NCBI RefSeq assembly: GCF_007556585.1
Contig: NZ_VJNA01000016.1
Location: 1-64,000, forward strand
Direction: 5' to 3'
Length of the DNA stretch: 64,000 nucleotides
From: Tepidimonas aquatica
Lineage (GTDB): Bacteria; Pseudomonadota; Gammaproteobacteria; Burkholderiales; Burkholderiaceae_C
Both the position numbers and the translations under genes were made by a program. Below the pieces are notes generated by a model. It made no database searches. It was not told the origin of the DNA and saw nothing but the letters and a program-made list of their open reading frames with translations. Positions 21,162-30,368 of this stretch are shown in pieces. Position 1 is the first letter of the stretch; the number at the start of each line of letters is the position of its first letter.

Positions 21162-21683
21162 TCAGGCGCCCACGAGCTCTTCGACCGTCTTGCCGCGCTT
21201 GGCAGCGACTTCGGCCGGCGTCGTGGACTTGCGCAGCGCGTCCAGCGTCGCGCGCACCAGGTTGTACGGGTTGGTCGAGCCGTGGCTCTTGGCCACGATG
21301 TCGGTGATGCCCATGGCCTCGAACACCGCACGCATCGGGCCGCCGGCGATGATGCCGGTCCCCTTGGGCGCCGGCATCATGATCACGCGCGACGCGCCGT
21401 GCTCGCCGACCACCTCGTGGTGCAGGGTGCCGTTTTTGAGCGACACCTTGAACATCGAGCGGCGGGCTTCGTCCATCGCCTTTTGCACCGCCGAGGGCAC
21501 TTCACGCGCCTTGCCCTTGCCCATGCCGATGCGGCCATCGCCGTCGCCCACCACGGTGAGCGCCGCAAAGGCCATGATGCGGCCGCCCTTGACCACCTTG
21601 GTCACGCGGTTGACCGCGATCATCTTTTCCCGCAGGCCGTCGTCGTTGCCTTCGGTTTTGACGTTTGCTTGCATTTTTGCCAT
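21162..21683 (-). CDS. rpsE: 30S ribosomal protein S5
   Basis: Small-subunit protein involved in decoding fidelity and mRNA unwinding; 173 residues from the ATG at 21681-21683 ([12 protein letters not shown]). [20 protein letters not shown] and [20 protein letters not shown] are the double-stranded-RNA-binding and C-terminal signatures. A GTG three codons upstream is possible but not family-like. Confidence 0.97.
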   Translation of the reverse strand: MAKMQANVKTEGNDDGLREKMIAVNRVTKVVKGGRIMAFAALTVVGDGDGRIGMGKGKAREVPSAVQKAMDEARRSMFKVSLKNGTLHHEVVGEHGASRVIMMPAPKGTGIIAGGPMRAVFEAMGITDIVAKSHGSTNPYNLVRATLDALRKSTTPAEVAAKRGKTVEELVGA

Positions 21684-21700
21684 TTGCGTCACCCGATCCG

Positions 21701-22066
21701 TCAGAACTGCAGGCCGCCTTCACGCGCCGCTTCGGCCAAGGCCTTGACGCGACCGTGGTACTTGAAGCCCGAGCGGTCGAACGCGACCTTTTCGATGCCG
21801 GCCGCACGCGCCTTTTCGGCGATGCGCTTGCCGATGATGGCCGCCGCCGCCACATTGCCACCCTTGCCGTGGCCACCCAGCTGGGCACGCACTTCGGGCT
21901 CCAGCGTCGAGGCCGACGCCAGCACACGGCTGCCGTCCGGCGAAATGATGTTGGCGTAGATGTGCAGGTTGGTGCGGTGCACCTGCAGGCGCACGGCGCC
22001 CTGCAGCGCGATGCGCACGCGGGTTTGGCGGGCGCGACGCAGACGCTGTTCCTTCTTGTTCAACAT
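21701..22066 (-). CDS. rplR: 50S ribosomal protein L18
   Basis: 5S rRNA-binding protein, 121 residues, beginning [19 protein letters not shown] with the [24 protein letters not shown] and [24 protein letters not shown] blocks. It lies between rplF and rpsE. Confidence 0.98.
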   Translation of the reverse strand: MLNKKEQRLRRARQTRVRIALQGAVRLQVHRTNLHIYANIISPDGSRVLASASTLEPEVRAQLGGHGKGGNVAAAAIIGKRIAEKARAAGIEKVAFDRSGFKYHGRVKALAEAAREGGLQF

Positions 22067-22077
22067 GTGCGCGCTCC

Positions 22078-22611
22078 TTATTTCTTCTTGGTCTCTTTGA
22101 TGACGACCGTTTCATCCGCATAGCGGATCCCCTTGCCCTTGTAGGGCTCGGGCGGACGCACCGCACGGACCTCGGCGGCCACCTGACCGACACGCTGGCG
22201 GTCGGCGCCCTTGATGAGGATTTCGGTCGGCGTCGGCGTCTCGACCTTGATGCCGTCGGGCATCACCATCTCGACCGGGTGGGAATACCCGACGCTGATG
22301 TTGAGCTTGTTGCCCTGGGCCGCGGCCTTGTAGCCCACGCCCACCAGCGTCAGCTTGCGCTCGAAGCCCTTGCTGACGCCGACGACCATGTTGTTGACCA
22401 GCTGGCGCACCGTGCCGCTGAGGGCATCGGCCTCGCGCGTGGCGTCCACCGGGGCGAAGGTGAGCTTGCCGCCGTCTTGCGCCACCTTGACGCGCGGGTT
22501 CAACGGCAGGCTCAGCGCGCCCAGCGCGCCCTTGACCTGGATGCTGTCGGCACCGATGGCCACCTCGACCCCTTGGGGGATGGTGACGGCGGCTTTTGCT
22601 ACACGAGACAT
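22078..22611 (-). CDS. rplF: 50S ribosomal protein L6
   Basis: Large-subunit protein near the factor-binding site, 177 residues starting [40 protein letters not shown] and the C-terminal [14 protein letters not shown] motif are conserved. The ATG at 22609-22611 is the family start; twenty further upstream codons are not homologous. Confidence 0.98.
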   Translation of the reverse strand: MSRVAKAAVTIPQGVEVAIGADSIQVKGALGALSLPLNPRVKVAQDGGKLTFAPVDATREADALSGTVRQLVNNMVVGVSKGFERKLTLVGVGYKAAAQGNKLNISVGYSHPVEMVMPDGIKVETPTPTEILIKGADRQRVGQVAAEVRAVRPPEPYKGKGIRYADETVVIKETKKK

Positions 22612-22636
22612 CTGTCTTGCTCCTTCCTGCCGCGCA

Positions 22637-23032
22637 TCAGGCCACGTAGCACAGCACTTCGCCGCCGACACCGGCAGCGCGCGCCTTGCGGTCGGTCATC
22701 ACGCCCTTCGGGGTGGTGACGATGGCCACACCCAGGCCGTTCATGACCTGCGGGATATCCTTGGCGCCGCGGTAAACGCGCAGGCCCGGACGGCTGACGC
22801 GCTCGATGCGTTCGATGACGGGACGGCCGGCGTAGTACTTGAGCGCGATTTCGAGCTCTTTCTTGCCGCCTTGCTCCTTGATCTGGAAGCCGTCGATGTA
22901 ACCCTCGTCCTTCAGCACCTGCGCAATGGCGGTCTTCAGCTTGGACGCCGGCATCGTCACCGAGGCCTTTTCGACCATCTGGGCGTTGCGGATGCGGGTC
23001 AGCATGTCGGCGATCGGATCACTCATGCTCAT
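22637..23032 (-). CDS. rpsH: 30S ribosomal protein S8
   Basis: Primary 16S rRNA-binding protein, 131 residues, starting [19 protein letters not shown]. In E. coli it is the translational repressor of the spc operon. AAGGAGAA stands before the ATG at 23030-23032. The C-terminus [15 protein letters not shown] is typical. Confidence 0.98.
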   Translation of the reverse strand: MSMSDPIADMLTRIRNAQMVEKASVTMPASKLKTAIAQVLKDEGYIDGFQIKEQGGKKELEIALKYYAGRPVIERIERVSRPGLRVYRGAKDIPQVMNGLGVAIVTTPKGVMTDRKARAAGVGGEVLCYVA

Positions 23033-23052
23033 TTGGGGTTCTCCTTCGCGCC

Positions 23053-23358
23053 TTACCAGCTGGCCTTGATCACGCCGGGGATCTCGCCGGCAAAGGCCAG
23101 TTCGCGAATCTTGGTACGGGCCAGACCGAACTGGCGGAACGTGCCGCGCGGACGGCCGGTGATGCCGCAACGGTTGCGCTGACGCGTCGGGTTGGCGTTG
23201 CGCGGCAGCTTTTGCAGCGCCGCGCGGGCCGCGTCACGCTCCTCGGGGGTGCGCTTGGCGTCCTTGGCGATGGCTTTCAACTCGTTGTACTTGTTGGCGA
23301 ACTTGGCAACCAGGCGGTCGCGCTTGAGTTCACGCTGAAGCAAAGCTTGCTTGGCCAC
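23053..23358 (-). CDS. rpsN: 30S ribosomal protein S14 (zinc-free type), GTG start
   Basis: A 101-residue S14 of the long, zinc-free class: [19 protein letters not shown] and [20 protein letters not shown]. The family start aligns with GTG at 23356-23358; the track of open codons upstream has no homology and no nearer ATG exists. It therefore appears to use a GTG start, unlike its ribosomal neighbours. Confidence 0.95.
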   Translation of the reverse strand: MAKQALLQRELKRDRLVAKFANKYNELKAIAKDAKRTPEERDAARAALQKLPRNANPTRQRNRCGITGRPRGTFRQFGLARTKIRELAFAGEIPGVIKASW

Positions 23359-23366
23359 GGCACACC

Positions 23367-23906
23367 TCAGTTCTTGAACGGGAAACGGAACCCCGCGAGC
23401 AGCGCCTTGCACTCCTCGTCGGTCTTGGCCGTGGTGGTGATGCTGATGTTCAGACCACGCACCGCATCGACCTTGTCGTATTCGATTTCGGGGAAGATGA
23501 TTTGCTCTTTGACCCCGATGTTGTAGTTGCCGCGGCCGTCGAAGGCACGCGCCGACACGCCACGGAAGTCGCGCACACGCGGCAGCGCGATCGTCACTAG
23601 GCGGTCCAGGAATTCGTACATGCGCGCGCCGCGCAGCGTGACCATGCAGCCAATCGGCTGCCCTTCGCGGATCTTGAACCCGGCGATGGCCTTGCGGGCA
23701 CGGGTTACGACGGGCTTTTGACCGGCGATCTTGGTCAGGTCGGCCACGGCGTTTTCGAGCACCTTTTTGTCGGCCACCGCCTCACCCACGCCCATGTTGA
23801 GCGTGATCTTGGTGATGCGCGGCACCTCCATGACGGACTTGTAGCCGAACTGCTTTTGCAGCGCCGGCGCGATCTTTTCGCGGTAGAGCTGTTGGAAACG
23901 TGCCAT
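23367..23906 (-). CDS. rplE: 50S ribosomal protein L5
   Basis: 5S rRNA-binding protein at the central protuberance, 179 residues, starting [39 protein letters not shown] and the C-terminal [19 protein letters not shown] are family signatures. It starts two bases after the rplX stop. Confidence 0.98.
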   Translation of the reverse strand: MARFQQLYREKIAPALQKQFGYKSVMEVPRITKITLNMGVGEAVADKKVLENAVADLTKIAGQKPVVTRARKAIAGFKIREGQPIGCMVTLRGARMYEFLDRLVTIALPRVRDFRGVSARAFDGRGNYNIGVKEQIIFPEIEYDKVDAVRGLNISITTTAKTDEECKALLAGFRFPFKN

Positions 23907-23908
23907 GG

Positions 23909-24229
23909 TCAAGCCACCTTGATTTCTTCGCCGCTGGACTTGTAGACGCGCACTTTCTTGCCGTCGGCCAGCACCTTGATGCCCACCCGGTCGGCCTTGC
24001 CGGTGGCCGGGTTGTAGATGGCCACGTTGGACTGGTGGATCGGCATGGTTTTTTCGACGATGCCACCGGCCACGCCTTTGAGCGGGTTGGGGCGCACGTG
24101 CTTTTTGACCACGTTGACGCCTTCGACGACGACGCGCTGCTCGTCGGCGCGACGCAGCACGCGGCCGCGCTTGCCCTTGTCGCGGCCGGCGATGACGATG
24201 ACCTCGTCGCCCTTGCGAATCTTGTTCAT
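23909..24229 (-). CDS. rplX: 50S ribosomal protein L24
   Basis: Assembly-initiating large-subunit protein with a KOW motif near the N-terminus ([19 protein letters not shown]); 106 residues. It lies ten bases after rplN in the conserved order rplN-rplX-rplE. Confidence 0.98.
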   Translation of the reverse strand: MNKIRKGDEVIVIAGRDKGKRGRVLRRADEQRVVVEGVNVVKKHVRPNPLKGVAGGIVEKTMPIHQSNVAIYNPATGKADRVGIKVLADGKKVRVYKSSGEEIKVA

Positions 24230-24239
24230 GACGACTCCT

Positions 24240-24608
24240 TTACAGGACTTCGGGCGCCAGGGACACGATCTTCATGAAGCGCTCGGTACGCAGCTCACGC
24301 GTCACCGGGCCGAAGATGCGGGTGCCGATCGGCTCCAGCTTGTTGTTGAGCAGCACGGCGGCGTTGCCATCGAACTTGATGAGCGCGCCGTCGGGACGGC
24401 GGATCCCCTTGGCAGTGCGCACCACCACGGCGTTGTAGACCTCGCCTTTTTTGACGCGGCCACGCGGCGCGGCTTCCTTGATGCTGACCTTGATGATGTC
24501 GCCCACGCTGGCGTAGCGGCGCTTGGAGCCGCCCAGCACCTTGATGCACATCACGGACTTGGCGCCCGTGTTGTCCGCAACATCGAGTCGAGTTTGCGTT
24601 TGGATCAT
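24240..24608 (-). CDS. rplN: 50S ribosomal protein L14
   Basis: Large-subunit interface protein, 122 residues, starting [20 protein letters not shown], with [20 protein letters not shown] following. It is the first gene of this spc-alpha transcript. The S10-operon genes that precede rplN in E. coli are not here and presumably follow tuf beyond the left edge, an arrangement seen in other Burkholderiales. Confidence 0.98.
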   Translation of the reverse strand: MIQTQTRLDVADNTGAKSVMCIKVLGGSKRRYASVGDIIKVSIKEAAPRGRVKKGEVYNAVVVRTAKGIRRPDGALIKFDGNAAVLLNNKLEPIGTRIFGPVTRELRTERFMKIVSLAPEVL

Positions 24609-24740
24609 GATTGTGTCGTCCCAACTTGAATCCCTGTGCCACCGCGGCGCAGGCGATCAGTCTTGGGCCCGTCGCGGCAGGTTGCCCCGCCTGGTTGGGC
24701 AGAAAAAGAATACCTCACCCCATCCGGGGCGAAGCTCTGC

Positions 24741-24769
24741 ATTATGGCACGCCGGGCAGGGCGTGTCAA
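24741..24769 (-). promoter_or_regulatory. Sigma-70 promoter of the spc-alpha operon
   Basis: On the minus strand a perfect -35 TTGACA (24764-24769), exactly 17 bases, and a -10 CATAAT (24741-24746, 5 of 6). Predicted transcription starts near 24734, giving a leader of about 125 bases before rplN. It is the strongest promoter match I found in the window. It is intact although the hydrogenase island begins only about 100 bases further upstream. Confidence 0.85.
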
Positions 24770-24854
24770 CACGTTGTATGCGTCCAGTACCTTTGGCACT
24801 CGGGGTGGTGTTGGAGGAGGGGTGTTTGGGGTGGTTGCTGGCCGAGTCGATGGT

Positions 24855-25206
24855 GTGGGCGGTTCACCAGGCTGAAAAAGCTGCTGGCTGAGGCGGCCCT
24901 GGACAACGAAGCGCTGAAGGTGGCCTTCGGGGTAAGGCGCTGAGCCCACCGGCCAAGGGACAAGCGGTGGGCAAGATGCTGCAAGAGACCTCGATCAGCG
25001 AACGACGGGCGTGCACCTTGGTGGGCCTGTCGCGTGACAGCTGGCGCACGAGCGCAGGCGCTTCGGCTACCGGCGCATCGGCGACCTGCTGCGAGCCGGC
25101 GGTACGGCGATCAACGACAAGCGCGTGTACCGGCTGTATCGGTTGGCTGACCTGGCGGTGCGCAAACGCCGGGGCAGGTCAGTTGCTCAGCCAAGCGGAT
25201 TTTGAT
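24855..25206 (+). pseudogene. Degenerate IS3-family transposase remnant (orfA tail + broken orfB start)
   Basis: The end of orfA is visible as FTRLKKLLAEAALDNEALKV, ending at the TGA at 24941-24943. It is followed in the overlapping frame by an orfB start, AVGKMLQETSISERRACTLV, up to LSRDSWR. The reading then jumps frame at about 25048 to ERRRFGYRRIGDLLRAGGTA and INDKRVYRLYRLADLAVRKR. A short internal segment between these parts is missing. The DDE catalytic core is absent, so the element is dead. It marks the left edge of the hydrogenase island. Confidence 0.8.
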
Positions 25207-25311
25207 TACCGCGTAACCATTTTTGTTTTTTAATTTTATATTTTGTCCCTTGCCCCAAGCTCACTACAACTCAACCTATTGATTATTAAGGGGTCCGCAA
25301 GAAAAACATAC
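25207..25311. other. AT-rich intergenic stretch between the IS remnant and the hoxK promoter
   Basis: About 100 bases, conspicuously AT-rich (runs of T around 25225-25243) compared with everything around it. No gene is visible. It would suit an upstream region for IHF and activator binding before a sigma-54 promoter, but no individual site was recognised with confidence. Confidence 0.4.
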
Positions 25312-25327
25312 TGGCACGGTTCTTGAT
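25312..25327 (+). promoter_or_regulatory. Sigma-54 (-24/-12) promoter upstream of hoxK
   Basis: TGGCACGGTTCTTGAT matches the RpoN consensus TGGCAC-N5-TTGC(A/T) except that the -12 element reads GA instead of GC. The GG and G(A) doublets are ten bases apart, as required. It lies about 75 bases before hoxK. HoxA, encoded in the same cluster, is an NtrC-type activator of RpoN polymerase, and the homologous MBH operon of Cupriavidus is RpoN-dependent. Confidence 0.75.
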
Positions 25328-25400
25328 ACTGTCCCGTCTGACCTGGCAAGACAGCAGGTCCGACTTGACACCCATCTGATCCCAAGAGGAGACCGTTCCC

Positions 25401-26477
25401 ATGGTGGAAACCTTTTACGAGGTGATGCGGAGGCAGGGCATCACTCGCCGCAGCTTCCTCAAATTCTGCAACCTCACCGCCGCCTCCCTAGGGCTTGGGC
25501 CCAGCTTCGTGCCCCGCATCGCCCACGCCATGGAGACGAAGCCACGCACACCGGTGCTCTGGCTTCACGGCCTAGAGTGCACCTGCTGCTCAGAGTCCTT
25601 TATCCGTTCCGGCCACCCGCTGGCCAAGGACGTGGTGCTGTCCATGATCTCCCTGGACTACGACGACACCCTCATGACCGCCGCCGGCCACGATGCCGAG
25701 GCCATCCTCGAGGAGGTTATGACCAAGTACAAAGGCAACTACATCCTGGCGGTGGAAGGCAACCCGCCCCTGAACCAGGAAGGTATGAGTTGCATCATCG
25801 GCGGCCGACCCTTCGTGGAGCAGCTGAAGCACGTAGCCCGCGACTGCAAGGCCATCATCTCCTGGGGCTCCTGCGCTTCCTGGGGCTGCGTCCAAGCCGC
25901 CAAGCCCAACCCCACCCAGGCCACGCCGGTGCACAAGGTCATCACTGACAAACCCATCATCAAGGTACCGGGCTGCCCCCCCATCGCCGAGGTGATGACC
26001 GGTGTCATCACCTACATGCTGACCTTCGACCGCATCCCCGAGTTGGACCGCCAGGGCCGACCCAAGATGTTCTACGGCCAGCGCATCCACGACAAATGTT
26101 ATCGCCGCCCCCACTTCGACGCCGGCCAGTTCGCCGAGGCCTGGGACGACGAGGGTTCCCGCAAGGGCTACTGCCTCTACAAGATGGGCTGCAAGGGGCC
26201 CACCACCTACAACGCCTGCTCCACCATCCGCTGGAACGGCGGTGTGTCTTTCCCCATCCAGTCGGGCCACGGCTGCATCGGCTGTTCCGAGGACGGATTC
26301 TGGGACAAGGGCTCCTTCTACGACCGGGTTACGGACATCAAGCAGTTCGGGGTGGAATCCAACGCCGACAAGGTGGGTATCACGGCGGTGGGCGTGGTGG
26401 GTGCCGCAGTGGCGGCTCACGCGGCGGTGAGCGCCATCAAGCAAAGCCGGGCCAAGCAGTCCCACGGCAACATGTAA
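25401..26477 (+). CDS. hoxK: Membrane-bound [NiFe]-hydrogenase small subunit (HoxK/HupS)
   Basis: Electron-transfer subunit of the periplasmic H2 uptake hydrogenase; 358 residues. A Tat signal with RRSFLK at residues 16-21 ends near AHA-43. Numbered from that cut, proximal-cluster cysteines stand at 17, 19 and 20 (ECTCCSE) and at 115 and 120 (GSCASWGC). The extra C19 and C120 are the signature of the oxygen-tolerant 4Fe-3S cluster. A C-terminal hydrophobic helix anchors it to the membrane. AGGAGA precedes the ATG. First gene of the operon, 15 bases before hoxG. Confidence 0.97.
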   Translation: MVETFYEVMRRQGITRRSFLKFCNLTAASLGLGPSFVPRIAHAMETKPRTPVLWLHGLECTCCSESFIRSGHPLAKDVVLSMISLDYDDTLMTAAGHDAEAILEEVMTKYKGNYILAVEGNPPLNQEGMSCIIGGRPFVEQLKHVARDCKAIISWGSCASWGCVQAAKPNPTQATPVHKVITDKPIIKVPGCPPIAEVMTGVITYMLTFDRIPELDRQGRPKMFYGQRIHDKCYRRPHFDAGQFAEAWDDEGSRKGYCLYKMGCKGPTTYNACSTIRWNGGVSFPIQSGHGCIGCSEDGFWDKGSFYDRVTDIKQFGVESNADKVGITAVGVVGAAVAAHAAVSAIKQSRAKQSHGNM

Positions 26478-26492
26478 CTGAGGACGACGAAC

Positions 26493-28289
26493 ATGGGCGT
26501 TTACGAAACCCAAGGATTCAAGCTAGACAACACCGGCAAGCGCGTGGTGGTGGATCCGGTGACTCGCATCGAGGGCCACATGCGCGTGGAGGTGAACCTA
26601 GACTCCAACAACGTGATTCGCAACGCGGTCTCCACCGGCACCATGTGGCGCGGCCTGGAGGTCATTCTCAAGGGCCGCGACCCCCGGGATGCGTGGGCCT
26701 TTACCGAACGCATCTGCGGCGTGTGCACCGGCACCCATGCCCTCACCAGCGTGCGGGCCGTGGAGGATGCCCTGGACATCAAGATCCCAGAAAACGCTAA
26801 CAGCATCCGCAACATCATGCAGTTGGCGCTGCAGGTGCATGACCACGTAGTGCACTTCTATCATCTCCACGCCCTGGACTGGGTGGATGTGGTTTCCGCC
26901 TTGAATGCCGACCCCAAGAAAACCTCGGAACTGGCCCAGAGCATCTCCCCCTGGCCACTTTCATCCCCCGGTTACTTCAGAGACGTGCAAAACCGGCTGA
27001 AGAAATTCGTGGAATCCGGCCAGCTGGGTCCCTTCATGAACGGCTACTGGGGCAACCCGGCTTACAAGCTGCCCCCCGAGGCCAACCTCATGGCGGTGAC
27101 CCACTACCTGGAGGCCCTGGATTTCCAAAAGGAGGTCGTTAAGGTCCACACCATCTACGGCGGCAAGAACCCCCACCCCAACTGGCTGGTGGGGGGGGTG
27201 CCTTGCGCCATCAATGTCCACGACACGGGTGCGGTCGGTGCCATCAACATGGAGCGCCTGAACCTCGTCTCCTACATCATCGACCGTACCATCGAGTTCA
27301 TCGACCAAGTCTACGTTCCAGACCTACTGGCCATCGGCTCTTTCTACAAGGACTGGACCTACGGCGGCGGTCTCTCTTCCCGCTCGGTTCTGGCCTACGG
27401 CGACATCCCGGACAAGGCCAACGACTATACAGCCTCCAACCTGATGATGCCCCGAGGCGCCATCATCAACGGCGACCTGTCCAAGGTGCACGAGGTGGAT
27501 CTGCGGGACCCCGACCAGATCCAGGAGTTCGTGGACCATTCTTGGTTCGAGTACCACGGAGGCACCCCAGGCAAGGGCCTACACCCCTGGGACGGCGAGA
27601 CCATACCTCATTACGAGCTGGGCAAGAACACCAAGGGGACTTCCACCAACATCGAGCAGATCGACGAGGGTGGCAAGTACTCCTGGATCAAGGCCCCCCG
27701 CTGGCGCGGCCATGCCATGGAAGTGGGCCCTCTGGCCCGCTACATCATCGGCTACGTGCAGAAGAAGCCCGAGTTCAAGGAGCCGGTGGACATGGTTCTG
27801 AAGAAGCTGGACCTGCCGCTCACCGCCCTGTTCTCCACCTTGGGCCGCACCGTCGCCCGGGGCCTGGAGGCATCCTGGGCCGCCCACAAGATGCGCTATT
27901 TCCAGGACAAGCTCGTGGCCAATCTGAAAGCCGGCGACCAAGCCACGGCCAACATCGACAAGTGGGAGCCCTCCACTTGGCCCAAGGAAGCCAAGGGCGT
28001 GGGCTTCAGCGAGGCCCCCCGGGGCGCCCTGGGCCACTGGATTCGCATCAAGGACACCAAAATCGACAACTACCAGTGCGTGGTGCCCACCACCTGGAAC
28101 GGCAGCCCCCGGGATGCCAAGGGTCAGATCGGAGCCTTCGAGGCCAGCCTCTTGAACACCCCAGTAGCCAAGGCAGACCAGCCCGTGGAGATCCTGCGCA
28201 CCATCCACAGCTTTGACCCCTGTCTGGCCTGCTCCACCCACGTGATGTCGCCGAACGGACAGGAAATAAGCAGCGTGAAGGTCAGGTAA
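26493..28289 (+). CDS. hoxG: Membrane-bound [NiFe]-hydrogenase large subunit (HoxG/HupL)
   Basis: Catalytic H2-splitting subunit, 598 residues. The four nickel-binding cysteines lie in RICGVC (C75, C78) and DPCLACSTH near the C-terminus (about C577, C580); the conserved Glu in RIEGH is at 27. After the terminal His a 15-residue extension ([15 protein letters not shown]) follows, which the protease HoxM removes once nickel is inserted. It has no signal peptide and is exported with HoxK. Confidence 0.97.
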   Translation: MGVYETQGFKLDNTGKRVVVDPVTRIEGHMRVEVNLDSNNVIRNAVSTGTMWRGLEVILKGRDPRDAWAFTERICGVCTGTHALTSVRAVEDALDIKIPENANSIRNIMQLALQVHDHVVHFYHLHALDWVDVVSALNADPKKTSELAQSISPWPLSSPGYFRDVQNRLKKFVESGQLGPFMNGYWGNPAYKLPPEANLMAVTHYLEALDFQKEVVKVHTIYGGKNPHPNWLVGGVPCAINVHDTGAVGAINMERLNLVSYIIDRTIEFIDQVYVPDLLAIGSFYKDWTYGGGLSSRSVLAYGDIPDKANDYTASNLMMPRGAIINGDLSKVHEVDLRDPDQIQEFVDHSWFEYHGGTPGKGLHPWDGETIPHYELGKNTKGTSTNIEQIDEGGKYSWIKAPRWRGHAMEVGPLARYIIGYVQKKPEFKEPVDMVLKKLDLPLTALFSTLGRTVARGLEASWAAHKMRYFQDKLVANLKAGDQATANIDKWEPSTWPKEAKGVGFSEAPRGALGHWIRIKDTKIDNYQCVVPTTWNGSPRDAKGQIGAFEASLLNTPVAKADQPVEILRTIHSFDPCLACSTHVMSPNGQEISSVKVR

Positions 28290-28367
28290 ACCCGGCAGTG
28301 GGGAATGGGAGTGTGGAGTTGGCTCCACCCTCCCAACCACCCACTACCCACCCCCTAGGAGAAAGAC

Positions 28368-29084
28368 ATGCTCTCAGCACAAGACATGCGGGAAGCGGTG
28401 GACCACGGCCGTAACGTCCGCGCGGTATACGTCTACGAAGCCCCTGTGCGCCTCTGGCATTGGGTCAACGCCTTGGCCATCACGGTGCTGGCCGTCAGCG
28501 GCTGGTTCATCGCCAGCCCTCTGCCCAGTCTGCCGGGCGAGGCCAGCGCCCATTTCCTCATGGGCTACATCCGTTTCATCCATTTCGTCGCCGGCTACGT
28601 GCTGCTGGCCGGATTCCTTGGCCGGATCTACTGGGCCTTCGTGGGCAACGCCCATGCCCGGCAGCTGTTCGTGTTGCCCATCTTCAATGCCAACTGGTGG
28701 AAGGAGGTGCTGTTCGAACTGCGCTGGTACCTGTTCCTGGAGCGGGCCCCGAAGAAGTACGTGGGCCACAACCCCCTGGCTCAACTGGCCATGTTCGGCC
28801 TGTTCCTCACCACGGTGGTGTTCATGATCGTTACCGGCTTCGCCCTCTACGGCGAAGGGGCCCAGGAAGGCAGCTGGTCTCACACCCTGTTCACCTCTTG
28901 GGTTATCCCCCTGTTCGGCCAGAGCCAGGACGTGCACACTTGGCACCATGCGGGCATGTGGGTGATGGTCTTGTTCGTGATGGTCCATGTCTACGCGGCC
29001 ATCCGGGAAGACATCATGTCCCGCCAGAGCTTGGTCTCCACCATGCTGTCCGGTTGGCGCATGTTCAAGGATGACAAGCCGTGA
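28368..29084 (+). CDS. hoxZ: Hydrogenase b-type cytochrome (HoxZ/HupC)
   Basis: Di-haem cytochrome b that anchors HoxKG and passes electrons to quinone; 238 residues with four membrane spans. Candidate haem histidines occur in VRLWHWVNAL, YIRFIHFVAGY and DVHTWHHAGMW. AGGAGAAAGAC stands before the ATG. It follows hoxG after 78 bases, as in other uptake-hydrogenase operons. Confidence 0.95.
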   Translation: MLSAQDMREAVDHGRNVRAVYVYEAPVRLWHWVNALAITVLAVSGWFIASPLPSLPGEASAHFLMGYIRFIHFVAGYVLLAGFLGRIYWAFVGNAHARQLFVLPIFNANWWKEVLFELRWYLFLERAPKKYVGHNPLAQLAMFGLFLTTVVFMIVTGFALYGEGAQEGSWSHTLFTSWVIPLFGQSQDVHTWHHAGMWVMVLFVMVHVYAAIREDIMSRQSLVSTMLSGWRMFKDDKP

Positions 29085-29133
29085 CCCTGAGCCAAGCCCT
29101 GCCTTCGACTTCCAAAACATCCAAGGAGACCTT

Positions 29134-29703
29134 ATGAAACGCTTTACCCTCCCCACTGCCCTGTTCCTGTTGCTGGCCTCCGGCACGGCTTTGGCCCATC
29201 CCGGCCACGACGGGGGCCTGGTAGCAGGCCTGACCCACCCTTACACCGGCCTGGACCACCTGCTGGCCATGGTGGCCGTGGGCCTATGGTCCGCCCAGCA
29301 GCCGGCGAAGGACGCCCTGTGGAAGATCCCCCTCGCCTTCGTCTCCGTCATGGCGGTGGGTGCATTCATGGGCATGACTGGCCTGCCCCTGCCTCAGGTG
29401 GAAAACGGCATCGTTGCCTCGGTGGTGTTCCTAGGCCTGCTGGTAGCTTTCTCCCTGCGCCTGCACACTGGTGTAGGCATGGCACTGGTTGCGGCCTTTG
29501 CCCTGTTCCACGGCTACGCCCACGGAGCCGAGGCGCCCCGGGACAGCCTGGCGGCCTTCGCCACCGGTTTCGTCCTGGCCACAGCCTCCCTTCATGGCTT
29601 GGGCGTGGCCCTAGGCTGGTACACCCACCGCCGGGCGGAGGTCATCCTGCGGGTGGGTGGCGCAGGCGTAGCCCTCGCCGGTGCCTGGTTGGCCCTAAAC
29701 TGA
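29134..29703 (+). CDS. hupE: HupE/UreJ-family nickel permease
   Basis: Membrane protein of 189 residues with a signal-like first segment followed by HPGHDGGLVAGLTHPYTGLD, the HupE/UreJ nickel-ligand motif, and about six spans. A second His-rich helix reads FALFHGYAHGAEA. It probably brings Ni2+ into the cell for the hydrogenase. GGAGACC precedes the ATG at 29134. hupE lies between hoxZ and hoxM, whereas the Cupriavidus operon has no gene there and uses hoxN at its far end. Confidence 0.92.
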   Translation: MKRFTLPTALFLLLASGTALAHPGHDGGLVAGLTHPYTGLDHLLAMVAVGLWSAQQPAKDALWKIPLAFVSVMAVGAFMGMTGLPLPQVENGIVASVVFLGLLVAFSLRLHTGVGMALVAAFALFHGYAHGAEAPRDSLAAFATGFVLATASLHGLGVALGWYTHRRAEVILRVGGAGVALAGAWLALN

Positions 29704-29714
29704 GGCTGCTCACC

Positions 29715-30368
29715 ATGGATAGCACCCTGGATTACGCCAGCGACATCCTGGTGCTGGGCATCGGTAACCTGCTGTGGGCCGATGAGGGCTTCGGCATTCG
29801 GGCCCTGGAACACCTGCACCAGCACTGGCGCTTCGGTCCCGGCACCCGCCTGCTGGACGGCGGAACACAGGGTTTGTACTTGCTGCCCTTCGTGGAACAC
29901 TGCCGCAAGCTGCTGATACTGGACGCCGTGGACTACGGCCTGCGCCCGGGTACGGTGAAGATCGCTCGGGACGGCGAGGTGCCCGCCTTCATGGGGGCCA
30001 AGAAGATGAGCCTGCACCAGACCGGCTTTCAGGAGGTCCTGGCGGTGGCCGCTCTGAAGGGATGGCAGCCGGAGCACATCGTCCTCATCGGTGTACAGCC
30101 GGAAACGCTGGAAGACTACGGTGGCAGCCTCACGAACACGGTGAAGACCACGCTGCCCGTGGCCGTCGAAGTAGCGGTTGACGTCCTGCGCACCTGGGGT
30201 GCGGCGCCCGAACGGCGTGCCATGCCCCCCGGCCCAGAGGAGCGTATCACCCTGGACTGCCTGGACATCACGCCCTATGAAAGCCAGCGCCCCAGTCCCG
30301 ACCAAGCCTGCCGCATTGGCGACGGACGATTCCTGGGGCGATTCCTGGAAACGGCGGGGGCTTTCTGA
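29715..30368 (+). CDS. hoxM: Hydrogenase maturation protease (HoxM/HupD)
   Basis: Endopeptidase that removes the C-terminal tail of HoxG after nickel insertion; 217 residues. The nickel-sensing acidic residues of the family are visible in GIGNLLWADEGFG (Glu24), DAVDYG (Asp) and the His in LHQTGF. The C-terminal ~50 residues form an extension beyond the short HyaD/HybD core. The stop overlaps the hoxL start by one base (TGATG), which implies coupled translation. Confidence 0.95.
   Translation: MDSTLDYASDILVLGIGNLLWADEGFGIRALEHLHQHWRFGPGTRLLDGGTQGLYLLPFVEHCRKLLILDAVDYGLRPGTVKIARDGEVPAFMGAKKMSLHQTGFQEVLAVAALKGWQPEHIVLIGVQPETLEDYGGSLTNTVKTTLPVAVEVAVDVLRTWGAAPERRAMPPGPEERITLDCLDITPYESQRPSPDQACRIGDGRFLGRFLETAGAF

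Noticed and set aside
24611-24943. Plus-strand 110-codon ORF covering the spc promoter
   Set aside because: Only its last ~25 codons resemble an IS3 orfA tail; the rest is promoter DNA read by chance, so it is included only as part of the pseudogene.
25244-25250. TGTCCCT, which resembles the inverted complement of the right-hand IS3 end (ACAGGGACA)
   Set aside because: Only seven bases match and the neighbouring bases differ; expected by chance in this much sequence.
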